Origin: an uncultured Coriobacteriia bacterium
GTDB taxonomy: Bacteria > Actinomycetota > Coriobacteriia > Coriobacteriales > QAMH01
DNA length: 64,000 nucleotides
Reading direction: 5' to 3'
Assembly (NCBI GenBank): GCA_948466335.1
Contig: CAOKAE010000003.1
Span: forward strand, 62,001-126,000
Both the position numbers and the translations under genes were made by a program. A model generated the notes under the pieces. That model ran no database searches, was not told the origin of the DNA, and worked only from the letters and a program-made list of their open reading frames with translations. Shown here in pieces: positions 1 to 11,782 of the stretch. Positions within the stretch are counted from its first letter, which is position 1, and each line of letters opens with the position of its first letter.

Positions 1-1520
1 GGCGGCGTGATGAAGCTCGTGTACTTGTCGAGCAAGCCGGCGCGTTTGAGCCGATGGTAGGCCATGTAGTGCACGCAGAAGCGCGTGCCACCTTCCTTGG
101 TGGGCGGGTACACCTCGCAGTAGCCGTCCATGGAGCCACCGCAGGGGCCATTGCGTTCGCTCTTGGGGCACATCGCCATGGGACAGCTATAGGCGACGGC
201 CTCCAGGCCGCAGTCGCCGCAATCGATGCAGCCGTAGAGGAAGGTCTTGCCCACATGCTCGAGGCCGTGGGCGCGGTTGACGCCCTTCTTGCGATCCAGG
301 CGGTCCATGTTCCAGGCAAGCAAGCCGTTCATGCACTTGCGTCCGACGATATCGCCTTCGGCGTCGTATTCCTGGGTGAGGAAGAGCTTGTGGAAGAGGC
401 GCGAGCTGCGATAGCCCTTGAAGAGCTTGCGGCCGCTCACGTCCTCGCCCATGCCCGCATGCTCGCGTGTGTTCAGCCCGGTCGGTTGGCCGTCCTCGTC
501 AAGCTCGGGCGCGTAGACGTAGTAGCCGCCCTCCTTGCCGTAGGAAAGCTCGCGGGCATGGGCGCGCCAGTCCAGCGCGAGCTCCTTCGAGCGTTCGAGC
601 ACTTCGGCGACCGTCGTCGCGTCCAGGCCGACGCCGCCAATGTGCACGCCGGCGTAGCCCAACCCGTAGGCGACGGCCACCTGCTTGGCGGCACGTTCGA
701 TGCGCCTGGCGCGCGCATAGCCAGGCTTGAAGCTGTTGGTCGTGGCCTCCTCCTCGAGCTCGGCCATGAGCTCGTCGGTGACGGTGCATCCGGCGATACG
801 CCCCTCGCGCATCATGGCCGCCGAGGTCTTGGTGAGCAGGAAGATGTTGGCGATTATGGGGACGTCGTAGCCGCGCTCCTCGACGTAGAAGAGCTGTTCC
901 TGCATCTTGCGCGCATCGAAACCTAGCTGCTGGATGATGAACTTCGCGCCGCAGATGAGCTTCTTCTCGAGCTTGAGGTACTGCGGGATGGACTCGCCCT
1001 CGCGGTACTTGTAGGGATTGACCACGGCGCCGGGAAAGAAGTTCGCGGGCGTCTCGCGCACGTCGCCGTTCTTGCCGTGATAGACAAGGCCCTCGTTCAT
1101 GGCGCTCACCAGGCGCAGCGCGTTGGCGGGGTCGAGGTCGAAGTCGGGGCGTCCAGCTCCCTCGAAGCCCGAGCCCTGGTAATCGCCGGACATGATGAGA
1201 AGGTTCTCGAGGCCGCGCAGCTGCATCGCGTAGAGCTCGCCTTGCATCATGTTGCGCGAACGGTCCTTGCAGGTGTAGTGGATGATCGAGGGGATGCCCT
1301 CGCGCTTGAAGCGCCGGGCCACGGTCGGAGGGCTGATGGCGGGGTTGCCGCTCGGGCAGTCGGTAATCGAGATGGCGTGCACGAGACCCGTCTCGTAGAT
1401 GGCCTTCATCTTGAGGTGGTCTTCCTCCTGATAGGCCTCGAAGGCGCCACGCCCCGGGATCATCTCGCAGGTGATGGCGAACTCGCCCGTCTCAAGCGCC
1501 TCTCGAAACGCGTTTTCCAC
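1..1520 (-). CDS. metF: Methylenetetrahydrofolate reductase with fused MetV-like C-terminal domain (3' end outside window)
   Basis: Reduces 5,10-methylene-THF to 5-methyl-THF for methionine synthesis or C1 metabolism. No ATG opens this frame; I chose the GTG at 1520, preceded on the minus strand by GAGAGGG. About 506 codons are present and the frame is still open at base 1. The N-terminal half reads as the MTHFR TIM barrel (HYTCKDR, LIMSGDY, KFIIQQLGFD). The C-terminal part carries the cysteine-rich signature of the MTHFR_C/MetV domain: CIDCGDC, then SCPMAMCPKS and GPCGGS. In acetogens this domain is a separate subunit (MetV); here it is fused. It is divergent from carB, with no other folate gene visible. 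Family call is confident; electron donor unknown. Confidence 0.9.
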   Translation of the reverse strand, partial: MENAFREALETGEFAITCEMIPGRGAFEAYQEEDHLKMKAIYETGLVHAISITDCPSGNPAISPPTVARRFKREGIPSIIHYTCKDRSRNMMQGELYAMQLRGLENLLIMSGDYQGSGFEGAGRPDFDLDPANALRLVSAMNEGLVYHGKNGDVRETPANFFPGAVVNPYKYREGESIPQYLKLEKKLICGAKFIIQQLGFDARKMQEQLFYVEERGYDVPIIANIFLLTKTSAAMMREGRIAGCTVTDELMAELEEEATTNSFKPGYARARRIERAAKQVAVAYGLGYAGVHIGGVGLDATTVAEVLERSKELALDWRAHARELSYGKEGGYYVYAPELDEDGQPTGLNTREHAGMGEDVSGRKLFKGYRSSRLFHKLFLTQEYDAEGDIVGRKCMNGLLAWNMDRLDRKKGVNRAHGLEHVGKTFLYGCIDCGDCGLEAVAYSCPMAMCPKSERNGPCGGSMDGYCEVYPPTKEGGTRFCVHYMAYHRLKRAGLLDKYTSFITP

Positions 1521-1724
1521 GAAAAGACCCTCTCGTCATCCCCCGATACGGCATGGGAGCAGTATAGCAGTGCGACGCCCACCCCACCGCATCCACGAGA
1601 AAGTAGAATGACAGGCTCGCTCATCCCTCACCGCTTGCTTCGTTTCCACCGAATTGTGCGATTCGAGCCCGTGCACGCGCGGTATCATGTCTAAGATTGT
1701 AAGCTCTCGCAGAAAGGCGATCTC

Positions 1725-4955
<3,231 letters not shown>

Positions 4956-5061
4956 GGCTCGTAGAGGCGCATCGTCGATTGCCACGCGCCAGTATCCCCG
5001 CCGTCATCCCGTTGTAAAACGCGGTTGGTATCCTCTAGGAGCATTGAGTTGCACCGGCAAA

Positions 5062-5108
5062 GGAAAGGGTTGGGAGTCCCGATGGCTCCCGGCCCTTTCC
5101 GCCGTTTT
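5062..5108 (+). terminator. Rho-independent terminator after carB
   Basis: GGAAAGGG (5062-5069) pairs with CCCTTTCC (5093-5100). An inner GGGAG/CTCCC pair strengthens the stem, and GCCGTTTTGTC follows. It separates carB from the operon starting at 5221, so that operon needs its own promoter. Confidence 0.8.
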
Positions 5109-5144
5109 GTCACCCCCCCCTTCTCTCGAAATGACGGTCATTCA

Positions 5145-5173
5145 TAGAACACATGTTCGATATCGTGTATACT
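5145..5173 (+). promoter_or_regulatory. Promoter with LexA/SOS-type box for the TerB-ATPase-helicase operon
   Basis: AGAAC-ACAT-GTTCG (5146-5159) matches the Gram-positive LexA (DinR) consensus CGAACRNRYGTTYG at 13 of 14 positions. A -10 element TATACT lies at 5168-5173. Counting 17 bases upstream puts the -35 position at 5145-5150 (TAGAAC, a poor match), so the box would overlap the -35 region and a bound repressor would block polymerase. The coding start is 48 bases past the -10. The Y-polymerase box at 62935 in this same window supports a functioning SOS regulon. The site is directly visible; LexA control is inferred. Confidence 0.65.
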
Positions 5174-5220
5174 CTTGCGAACGGCTGCGGCATTTAGGAC
5201 CGGCAAGGAGGCGAGGTACG

Positions 5221-6927
5221 GTGGCAGGCTCAACACGGCAGCTCAGCGTTGACGAGCTGCGCACGCAGCTCTCCCAACGCCTGCGCTCCAACGCCGCCTT
5301 TTCCCAGACCGTCTACCAGGAGCAGCCCATCATCATGACGGGCAGCCAGCTCAAGAGCTTCGTGCCAGACGCCATACGCGAAGCCCACCAAATCGCGCGT
5401 CGCCAATACGCGCAAAACCACAGCGTCGCCGACGTCTTCTACGAGCAGGCGCGCCTGCTTGCCGGCTACGAGGACGATTTCGAGTTCACCGGCAGCTTCT
5501 CGCGCTACTTCCCCACCTACGAGGACATGAGCAACGAGCAACTGCGTGGCTACTTCGCCTGGCGCACCAAGGTCCGTCACGGGCAAATCGAAGAGGGTTC
5601 GCTCTCCTTTGCCTACGTCTACCTCTACGAGCTCATCAACCTCGTGGGCGTGACAAGCGCCCGGGAGGCCTACGATGTAATGCTCGCCTTCGGCTCCACG
5701 TACCGGCACTTCGATACGCGATTCGGCAAGCTCTTTGACGCCTGGCTCGATGACTTCGTCATCTACTATGGCCTGGATGCGGGCTTGCTGCACACACGCT
5801 CCTTCGCCCAGCGTGACGATGCCTTCGACGTACTGCTCCATCACGAGGAACATTCGGACGGCGTTCTCTTCGATGCCCTCGTCACGCTTGGCAGCTACGC
5901 CATCGGCGCGTCTCCCTTCTTCCTCGAACACGAGCCCGAGCTCAGGCAGCTCGTGGCCCATGGCTATCGCAGGGCCCACGAACATCACGCCAAGCTCAAG
6001 ACCACGCTTCCCGCCAAGCTTTCTGGTCGCATGAAAAACGAGCGCATCTGGCTCTTCGAGCGGGCCGTCTTCGCCAACCCGCTTGCCGTGGAGAATGCTG
6101 AATATCAAATTAGCGCCCATGACACGGTGTACTGCCGCAATGGGGCCTGGTTCAGGACACGCTACGAAAACCTCGAATACCCGCTTGCCTGGGTCACGCA
6201 CCTACTCGAGACTTGCGAATGCGTGCTGCGCGACGCCTATGCCTACCCCAACACGCTCGAGCGCACGCTCACCACCAAGTACCTCGTGAAGGCCGTCGAG
6301 AACCAGGCCGCGCAGATGGCCGAGGAGGCACGCCTGCGCGCACAACGGGCCGTGTCCATCGACTTCTCGCAGCTCGACCGCATCCGCAAGGCGGCAGACG
6401 AGACCTGCGAGAAGCTCATCGTGGAAGACGAGAGCGATGTGGCCGAGCCAGTACGTCCCTCTGTCATTTCGAGCGAAGTCGAGAAATCCCGCCCTTCGCG
6501 TTCCATTGGCAGTATCGGTGAAGATTTCTCCACTCCGGCGCTTCGCGCCTCCGGTCGAAATGACAATGGGGACGGGCTTCGCGCTTCCAACTCCTGTCAT
6601 TTCGAGCGCAGCGAACGAAGTGAGCGGAGTCGAGAAATCTCGTTCTTTGCCTCCGGTCGAAATGACAGCGAGCCGATAGATGTGCCATCCCCGTATGCGC
6701 CCACACTCTCATCCGAAGAATCCGAGCTTGTTACATGCTTGCTACATCGGTCTTCGGTGCGCGAGTTCGAACGCGCGCACCATTGCATGGCATCCGTGCT
6801 CGTCGACTCCATCAACGACAAGCTCTACGACGAGTTCGCCGACATCTGCATCGACGCGAGCGGCGATGAGCCCGTCATCATCGAAGACTACGCAGACGAG
6901 CTGCGATCCCTGCTCGGCATCGACTAA
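5221..6927 (+). CDS. TerB_N/TerB_C-domain protein, first gene of an ATPase-helicase operon
   Basis: The start is the GTG at 5221, preceded by AAGGAGG nine bases upstream; an earlier in-frame ATG (4948) lies inside carB. 568 aa. Residues from about 96 (YFPTYEDM...LRGYFAWRTKVRHG, then FAYVYLYELIN) match the TerB_N domain. The last 80 residues (NDKLYDEFADICID...DEPVIIEDYADELRSLLG) match TerB_C. Residues 414-483 are encoded by two family-1 palindromic repeats inserted without breaking the frame, in the linker between the domains. Its stop is eight bases before the ATPase start. TerB_N/TerB_C proteins are known near SF2 helicases and P-loop ATPases and are thought to belong to DNA-processing or defence systems; biochemistry is unknown. 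Confidence 0.85.
   Translation: MAGSTRQLSVDELRTQLSQRLRSNAAFSQTVYQEQPIIMTGSQLKSFVPDAIREAHQIARRQYAQNHSVADVFYEQARLLAGYEDDFEFTGSFSRYFPTYEDMSNEQLRGYFAWRTKVRHGQIEEGSLSFAYVYLYELINLVGVTSAREAYDVMLAFGSTYRHFDTRFGKLFDAWLDDFVIYYGLDAGLLHTRSFAQRDDAFDVLLHHEEHSDGVLFDALVTLGSYAIGASPFFLEHEPELRQLVAHGYRRAHEHHAKLKTTLPAKLSGRMKNERIWLFERAVFANPLAVENAEYQISAHDTVYCRNGAWFRTRYENLEYPLAWVTHLLETCECVLRDAYAYPNTLERTLTTKYLVKAVENQAAQMAEEARLRAQRAVSIDFSQLDRIRKAADETCEKLIVEDESDVAEPVRPSVISSEVEKSRPSRSIGSIGEDFSTPALRASGRNDNGDGLRASNSCHFERSERSERSREISFFASGRNDSEPIDVPSPYAPTLSSEESELVTCLLHRSSVREFERAHHCMASVLVDSINDKLYDEFADICIDASGDEPVIIEDYADELRSLLGID
6462..6565 (+). repeat. Family-1 palindromic repeat, copy 1, in frame inside the TerB gene
   Basis: 104 bp bounded by TGTCATTTCGA (6462-6472) and its exact reverse complement TCGAAATGACA (6555-6565), with inner GTCGAGAAATC / GATTTCTCCACTC arms. 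It is read as part of the protein (VISSEVEKSR...RASGRND) in a different frame from copy 2. Confidence 0.9.
6595..6667 (+). repeat. Family-1 palindromic repeat, copy 2, in frame inside the TerB gene
   Basis: 73 bp with the same terminal inverted repeats (TGTCATTTCGA 6595-6605, TCGAAATGACA 6657-6667). It is translated as CHFERSERSERSREIS..., the same peptide and frame as the copy inside ribF at 36362. Confidence 0.9.
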
Positions 6928-6935
6928 GGAGCATC

Positions 6936-8282
6936 ATGGCCACGAAGATTCCCAAGCGCATCGCATCCACCGTACTCAACTCCCTCAAGGGCGGCGTCGT
7001 GCCGCGCGTGGGGCTGCCCTACGTGGCCGTGGGCCGCGAGGCCGAAATCGACGCCCTGCTCCACGACGTCGACATCATCGCCGATGGCGGTGCGACCTTC
7101 CGCTTCATCGTCGGAAAGTACGGCAGCGGCAAGAGCTTCCTGCTGCAGACCATCCGCAACTACGCCATGGACCGCAACTTCGTCGTCGTCGATGCCGACC
7201 TCTCCCCCGAACGTCGTCTGCAGGGCAGCCATGGCCAGGGCCTTGCCACCTACAAGGAGCTCATCCGCAACATGTCCACCAAGACGCGCCCCGAAGGCGG
7301 TGCGCTCACCCTCATCCTCGACCGCTGGATTTCCGGCGTGCAGCAAGACGTGCTCGCCGAAGGGCTCGAACCAGGCACGGAGGCCTTCGCCCAACGCGTC
7401 GAGCTGCGCATTCACGAGGTCGTGGCCTCGCTGTCGGAACTCGTGCACGGATTCGACTTCGCCCAGCTGCTCGTCATGTACTACCGCGCCTACGTCAACG
7501 ATGATGACGACACCAAGGCCAAGGTCATCAAGTGGTTCCGCGGCGAGTACGCCAACAAGACCGAGGCCCGGGCAGAGCTCGGCGTGCGCATCATCATCAC
7601 CGATGACGACTGGTACGAGTACGTCAAGCTCTTCGCCTCGTTCCTCGTGCAGGCGGGCTACGCGGGCCTGCTCGTGCTCGTTGACGAGCTCGTGAACATC
7701 TACAAGATTCCCAACGCCATCACGCGCCAGTACAACTACGAGAAGATCCTCACGATGTACAACGACACGCTGCAGGGCAAGGCGCAACACCTCGGCATCA
7801 TCATGGGCGGCACGCCGCAATGCGTCGAGGACAAGCGTCGCGGCGTCTATTCCTACGAGGCGCTGCGCAGCCGCCTTGCCGAAGGCCGCTTTGCCGGTCA
7901 GCAGTACAAGGACATGCTCGCGCCCATCATCCGCCTCGTGCCGCTCACCCACGAAGAGCTCCTCGTCCTAACAGAAAAGCTCACGCACATCCACGCCCAG
8001 CTCTTCGACTACGAGCCACGCCTCACAGACGCGCAACTTGCGAGCTTCATCAAGACCGAGTTCGAGCGCGTCGGCGCGAGCACGCACATCACGCCGCGCG
8101 AGGTCATCCGTGACTTCATCGAGCTTCTCGACATCATGTACCAGAATCCCGATGCGCAGATGGACGATCTTCTTGCCAGCGACGAGTTCGCCTATGCGGC
8201 AGATGCAGGTGCACCCGATGGCATGAGCGTGAGCGCCCAGCAGGGCGAGCGCCAGGAAAACTTCTTCGAGTTCACGCTCTAA
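6936..8282 (+). CDS. BrxD/BrxC-like P-loop ATPase (DUF2791 family)
   Basis: 448 aa. The ATG follows GGAGCATC, with the RBS touching the previous stop, so it is translationally linked to the TerB gene. Walker A is GKYGSGKS at residues 60-67. Walker B is LLVLVDEL with Asp250-Glu251, followed by a conserved MYNDTLQGKAQHLGIIMGG region. This layout fits the BREX-system ATP-binding family (BrxD; PF10923), which in type 2 BREX pairs with the helicase BrxHI. No PglX, PglZ or other BREX effector is present here. Probable role: an ATP-driven DNA-binding partner of the next gene's helicase. Family membership is well supported; the role is inference. Confidence 0.88.
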   Translation: MATKIPKRIASTVLNSLKGGVVPRVGLPYVAVGREAEIDALLHDVDIIADGGATFRFIVGKYGSGKSFLLQTIRNYAMDRNFVVVDADLSPERRLQGSHGQGLATYKELIRNMSTKTRPEGGALTLILDRWISGVQQDVLAEGLEPGTEAFAQRVELRIHEVVASLSELVHGFDFAQLLVMYYRAYVNDDDDTKAKVIKWFRGEYANKTEARAELGVRIIITDDDWYEYVKLFASFLVQAGYAGLLVLVDELVNIYKIPNAITRQYNYEKILTMYNDTLQGKAQHLGIIMGGTPQCVEDKRRGVYSYEALRSRLAEGRFAGQQYKDMLAPIIRLVPLTHEELLVLTEKLTHIHAQLFDYEPRLTDAQLASFIKTEFERVGASTHITPREVIRDFIELLDIMYQNPDAQMDDLLASDEFAYAADAGAPDGMSVSAQQGERQENFFEFTL

Positions 8283-8295
8283 AGAAAAGGTGCCC

Positions 8296-10632
8296 ATGGA
8301 CGTCTTCAGCTCATACGCCCCCTTCATCCAGGACTTCATCTACCGTAACGGCTGGGAGAGCCTGCGCTCGGTGCAGGTCGCCGCCGCCGACGCCATCTTC
8401 AACACCGAAGATAACGTCCTTCTCGCCGCATCGACGGCCTCGGGCAAGACCGAGGCGGCCTTCTTTCCCATGCTCTCGAAGCTCGACGAGGACCCCTCGG
8501 CAAGCGTCGGCGTGCTCTACATCGCCCCGCTCAAGGCGCTCATCAACGACCAGTTCGGCCGTCTCAACGATCTGTGCGAAGAGGCCGAGATTCCCGTGTG
8601 GCGCTGGCACGGTGACGTCGCGCAATCGCGCAAGACCAAGCTGCTCAAGCACCCGCGCGGCATCTTGCAGATCACGCCCGAATCCCTCGAGGCGCTGCTC
8701 CTGCACAAGCACTCCCATATCCCCAAGCTCTTCGGCGACCTGCGCTTCATCGTCATCGACGAGATACACTCCCTCATGCGCGCCGACCGCGGAGGCCAAT
8801 GCCTCTGCCTCATCGAGCGCATGACGCGTCTGGCCGGCTGCAACCCCAGGCGCATCGGGCTATCCGCCACCATCGGCGACCTCGAGCTCGCCGGGCGCTT
8901 CCTGGGCGCGGGCTCGGGCCGCGACACCATCATTCCGCGCATCGAGGACACGCAGCAGCGCTGGCGCCTGTCCATGGCGCACTTCTACGTGGGCGAGGGC
9001 GCCGAGGAAATGGCCGCACCAATACCATCCGGCGTAAATGGCGACGAAGAGGATGCGAAGCGGAGGCTAAGGGAGCAACCCAGTGATTGTGCTGATGGAG
9101 AAACGCGCCTTCCCCCTGCCGAACCCGCGACCGACGCCGCGCCCCTCGCCGCCGACCCCGGCCTGGGGTACATCTTCGAGCATACCCGCGGCAAGAAGTG
9201 CCTCATCTTCTCCAACTCGCGCGAGGAGGCCGAGGGCGTCACCACCACCCTGCGTCACTACTGCGAGGCCACGCACCAGCCCGACCGCTTCCTCATCCAC
9301 CACGGCAACCTCTCGTCCGCCGTGCGCGAGAGCGCCGAGGACGTCATGCGCGACGAGGAGCTTGACCTCACCACGGTCACCACGGCCACCCTCGAGCTCG
9401 GCATCGACATCGGTCGCCTCGAGCGCGCCTTCCAGATCGACGCGCCTTTCACCGTAAGCGCGTTTCTGCAGCGCATGGGCCGCACGGGGCGCCGTGGCAC
9501 GCCACCCGAGATGTGGTTCGTCATGCGCGAGGACCGTTCCGAGCCACGCACCACGTTGGGCGCGACCATCCCCTGGAAGCTCTTGCAGGGCATCGCGCTC
9601 GTCCAGCTCTACCTCGAGGAACGCTGGGTCGAGCCACCGCGTCTGGACCGCCTGCCCTACAGTCTGCTCTATCACCAGACCATGGCCACACTTGCGAGCG
9701 GTGGCGAGATGACGCCGGCCGAGCTCGCCGCCCGTGTGCTCACCCTGGGCTACTTTCACCGCGTGAGCAGCGAGGACTTCCGCACCCTGCTGCACCACCT
9801 CATCGAGACCGACCACATCCAGCTCACCGAGGAGGGCGCCCTCATCGTGGGACTCGCCGGCGAGCGCGTCATCAACAGCTACCGCTTCTACGGGGTCTTC
9901 CAGGAAAACGAGGAGTACACCGTCCGCAGCGAGTCCCAGGAGCTCGGCACCATCGTGCTACCTCCGCCCGTGGGCGAAAAGCTCGCCATCGCGGGTGCCA
10001 CCTGGCTCGTCGAGGAGGTCGACCACAAGCGGCATCTCGTCTACGCCACGCAGGTCAAGGGACAGGTCGCGGCCTACTTCGGCGATGTCCCGGGCGACAT
10101 CAACACGGTCGTGCTCGAGCGCATGCTGCGCGTGCTCATGGAAGATGCCGACTATCCCTACTTGCTCGATAACGCCCGCGGCCGCCTTGCCCAGGCGCGC
10201 TCAACCGCCCGCGCGGCCCATCTCGATCACGTGCCCCTCGTGAGACTCGGCGGTGACACCTGGGGGCTCTTCCCCTGGCTCGGCAGCTACGCCTTCCTCG
10301 CGCTCGAACGCTTCCTCAAGGTCAAATGCGCAGACCAGCTCCAGCTCAAGGGCCTGGATTCGTCGCGCCCCTATTTCATGGAGTTTCGCATGAAGGGCGA
10401 CGAGCAAGACTTCTACGACGTGCTCGCGCAGCAGGCGCTCACGCCCTTCGACCCGCTCGACCTCGTCTACGACGGCGAGGTTCCCATCTTCGAGAAGTAC
10501 GACGAGTACGTGCCGGTCGAGCTCATACGCAAGGGCTTCGCGATGAGCGTCCTCGACATCGACGGCATGCTCAAACGCGTGCGCCAATGGTGCGGCCTGC
10601 CAGAGGAAGGGTCGCGGCAACTACCGGGCTAG
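8296..10632 (+). CDS. Lhr/BrxHI-like DEAD/DEAH-box SF2 helicase
   Basis: I prefer the ATG at 8296 (AAAAGG five bases upstream) over the in-frame GTG at 8290, which would sit on that RBS. 778 aa. Motif I TASGKT at 47-52, motif II DEIH at 155-158, motif III SAT in GLSATIGD, and motif VI GRTGRRG from residue 395 give a complete two-lobe helicase core. A long C-terminal Lhr-type region follows. Residues about 245-275 form an acidic, polar insert with codons unlike the rest of the gene (AAT, AGG, CTA, AGT, TGT, GGA). It is the third gene of the SOS-boxed operon, eight bases or more after the ATPase. No nuclease domain is seen. Confidence 0.9.
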   Translation: MDVFSSYAPFIQDFIYRNGWESLRSVQVAAADAIFNTEDNVLLAASTASGKTEAAFFPMLSKLDEDPSASVGVLYIAPLKALINDQFGRLNDLCEEAEIPVWRWHGDVAQSRKTKLLKHPRGILQITPESLEALLLHKHSHIPKLFGDLRFIVIDEIHSLMRADRGGQCLCLIERMTRLAGCNPRRIGLSATIGDLELAGRFLGAGSGRDTIIPRIEDTQQRWRLSMAHFYVGEGAEEMAAPIPSGVNGDEEDAKRRLREQPSDCADGETRLPPAEPATDAAPLAADPGLGYIFEHTRGKKCLIFSNSREEAEGVTTTLRHYCEATHQPDRFLIHHGNLSSAVRESAEDVMRDEELDLTTVTTATLELGIDIGRLERAFQIDAPFTVSAFLQRMGRTGRRGTPPEMWFVMREDRSEPRTTLGATIPWKLLQGIALVQLYLEERWVEPPRLDRLPYSLLYHQTMATLASGGEMTPAELAARVLTLGYFHRVSSEDFRTLLHHLIETDHIQLTEEGALIVGLAGERVINSYRFYGVFQENEEYTVRSESQELGTIVLPPPVGEKLAIAGATWLVEEVDHKRHLVYATQVKGQVAAYFGDVPGDINTVVLERMLRVLMEDADYPYLLDNARGRLAQARSTARAAHLDHVPLVRLGGDTWGLFPWLGSYAFLALERFLKVKCADQLQLKGLDSSRPYFMEFRMKGDEQDFYDVLAQQALTPFDPLDLVYDGEVPIFEKYDEYVPVELIRKGFAMSVLDIDGMLKRVRQWCGLPEEGSRQLPG

Positions 10633-10712
10633 CCCCCGTGTATCTACCACTTGCACATGCACCTTGTGGCATCGCGGGCCATCAAACTCGCAGAAGCAGG
10701 CGCCCGCCCCTC

Positions 10713-10718
10713 TATAAT
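10713..10718 (+). promoter_or_regulatory. Possible -10 element upstream of the MBL-fold gene
   Basis: A perfect TATAAT lies 33 bases before the ATG at 10751. No convincing -35 is seen 17 bases upstream, so this is suggestive only. It implies the MBL-fold gene can be transcribed separately from the helicase operon. Confidence 0.4.
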
Positions 10719-10750
10719 GACATCATCCGACGAGAGGGAGGGGCACGATC

Positions 10751-11569
10751 ATGAAGACCACGATTCTCACCGACAACGACGCCGCCGACGGTCTGGGCTG
10801 CGAATGGGGCTTCTCGGCCCTCATAGAGACGGACGACGCGAACATCCTGCTTGACGCGGGCGCATCCGGGCTCTTCGCCCAAAACGCCCACGAGCTTGGT
10901 ATCGACCTCGCCGCCATCGATTACGCCGTGCTCTCCCATGCGCACTTCGACCACGCCGACGGCTTCTGCGATTTCTTCGCGCTCAACGACCACGCACCGC
11001 TCCTGATTCAGCAGGCCTGCGAGGAAGACTGCTGGAGCGATGCCAAGGGTGACATGGCCTACATAGGCGTGCAAGAGGGCCTGCTCGGCCAGCACGCCAG
11101 GCGCATCGAGCGCGTACCCCGCAGCGAGGCCGTCGAGTTCGCACCCGGCGCCTGGTTGCTCGGCCACACGACCGAGGGCCTCGACAAGATCGGTGAGCGC
11201 GAGCACCTCTACCGCAAAGCAGGTGGTGAGCTCGTCAACGACGAATTCGCCCACGAGCAGAGCCTCGTCATCGAGACTCCCCGCGGCCTCGTCATCTACA
11301 ACAGCTGCTCCCACGGGGGCGTCGAGACCATCATCGACGAGGTGCGCACCGCGTTTCCCGGTACGCCCATCCTCGCCTTCGTCGGGGGTCTGCACCTGTT
11401 TCTGCGCAGCGACGACGAAGTGCGCGAACTCGCCAACGCCATTCGCGAGCTGGGCATCGAGAGAATCTACACGGGCCATTGCACGGGAGAACGCGCCCTC
11501 GAGGTACTGCAAGAGGAGCTGCCGGGCGTCGTCGAGAAGACCTACGCGGGACAGGCATTCGAGCTGTAG
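10751..11569 (+). CDS. Metallo-beta-lactamase-fold hydrolase, COG1237-like
   Basis: 272 aa, cytoplasmic, no signal peptide. The metal-binding signature HAHFDH is in LSHAHFDHADGF (near residue 60). Later metal ligands are in YNSCSHGGVETII and YTGHCTGERA. The start region TDNDAADGLGCEWGFSALIE and the overall layout fit the COG1237 group, whose archaeal member acts in methanopterin-type pterin synthesis; the bacterial substrate is generally unknown. RBS GAGGG precedes the ATG. It follows the helicase on the same strand after 118 bases, but a separate -10 (10713) makes co-function uncertain. Confidence 0.85.
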   Translation: MKTTILTDNDAADGLGCEWGFSALIETDDANILLDAGASGLFAQNAHELGIDLAAIDYAVLSHAHFDHADGFCDFFALNDHAPLLIQQACEEDCWSDAKGDMAYIGVQEGLLGQHARRIERVPRSEAVEFAPGAWLLGHTTEGLDKIGEREHLYRKAGGELVNDEFAHEQSLVIETPRGLVIYNSCSHGGVETIIDEVRTAFPGTPILAFVGGLHLFLRSDDEVRELANAIRELGIERIYTGHCTGERALEVLQEELPGVVEKTYAGQAFEL

Positions 11570-11601
11570 CTTCCATTTGTTGCCACCCACCACCCGCGCG
11601 C

Positions 11602-11709
11602 TTACTTCATCTTCTCTGAACGCCCGCAAAACAGGATTGCGAGCATCATGATGATGACGAACCACGCCATCGCGCTGGAGCCTGCGAGTAGTGCTGACAA
11701 GACGCCCAT
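11602..11709 (-). CDS. 35-aa single-pass membrane peptide downstream of the APC transporter
   Basis: The ATG at 11709 has an excellent Shine-Dalgarno (GAGGAGG, seven bases upstream), much better than any upstream in-frame start. The peptide has one hydrophobic helix (AMAWFVIIMMLAILFCG) and a short basic tail (RSEKMK). It lies 73 bases after the amino-acid permease stop, on the same strand. Small one-helix subunits accompany some amino-acid transporters (MetS with NSS carriers is the known analogue), so a transporter-subunit role is plausible. I do not recognise the sequence family. Confidence 0.6.
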   Translation of the reverse strand: MGVLSALLAGSSAMAWFVIIMMLAILFCGRSEKMK

Positions 11710-11782
11710 GGTGTTTCCTCCTCGTTTGACGTGAACGGCCAAATCGAGGGTATCAAGCGCCTGTGACACGCTTTTGGGAGCG

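Noticed and set aside
5125-5137. CTCGAAATGAC upstream of the SOS promoter as another family-1 repeat
   Set aside because: Only one arm end matches; no partner arm or core, so at most a remnant.
6936-8282. Complete BREX defence system
   Set aside because: Only BrxD-like and BrxHI-like proteins are found; no PglZ, PglX methylase or PglW/BrxC-sized proteins nearby.
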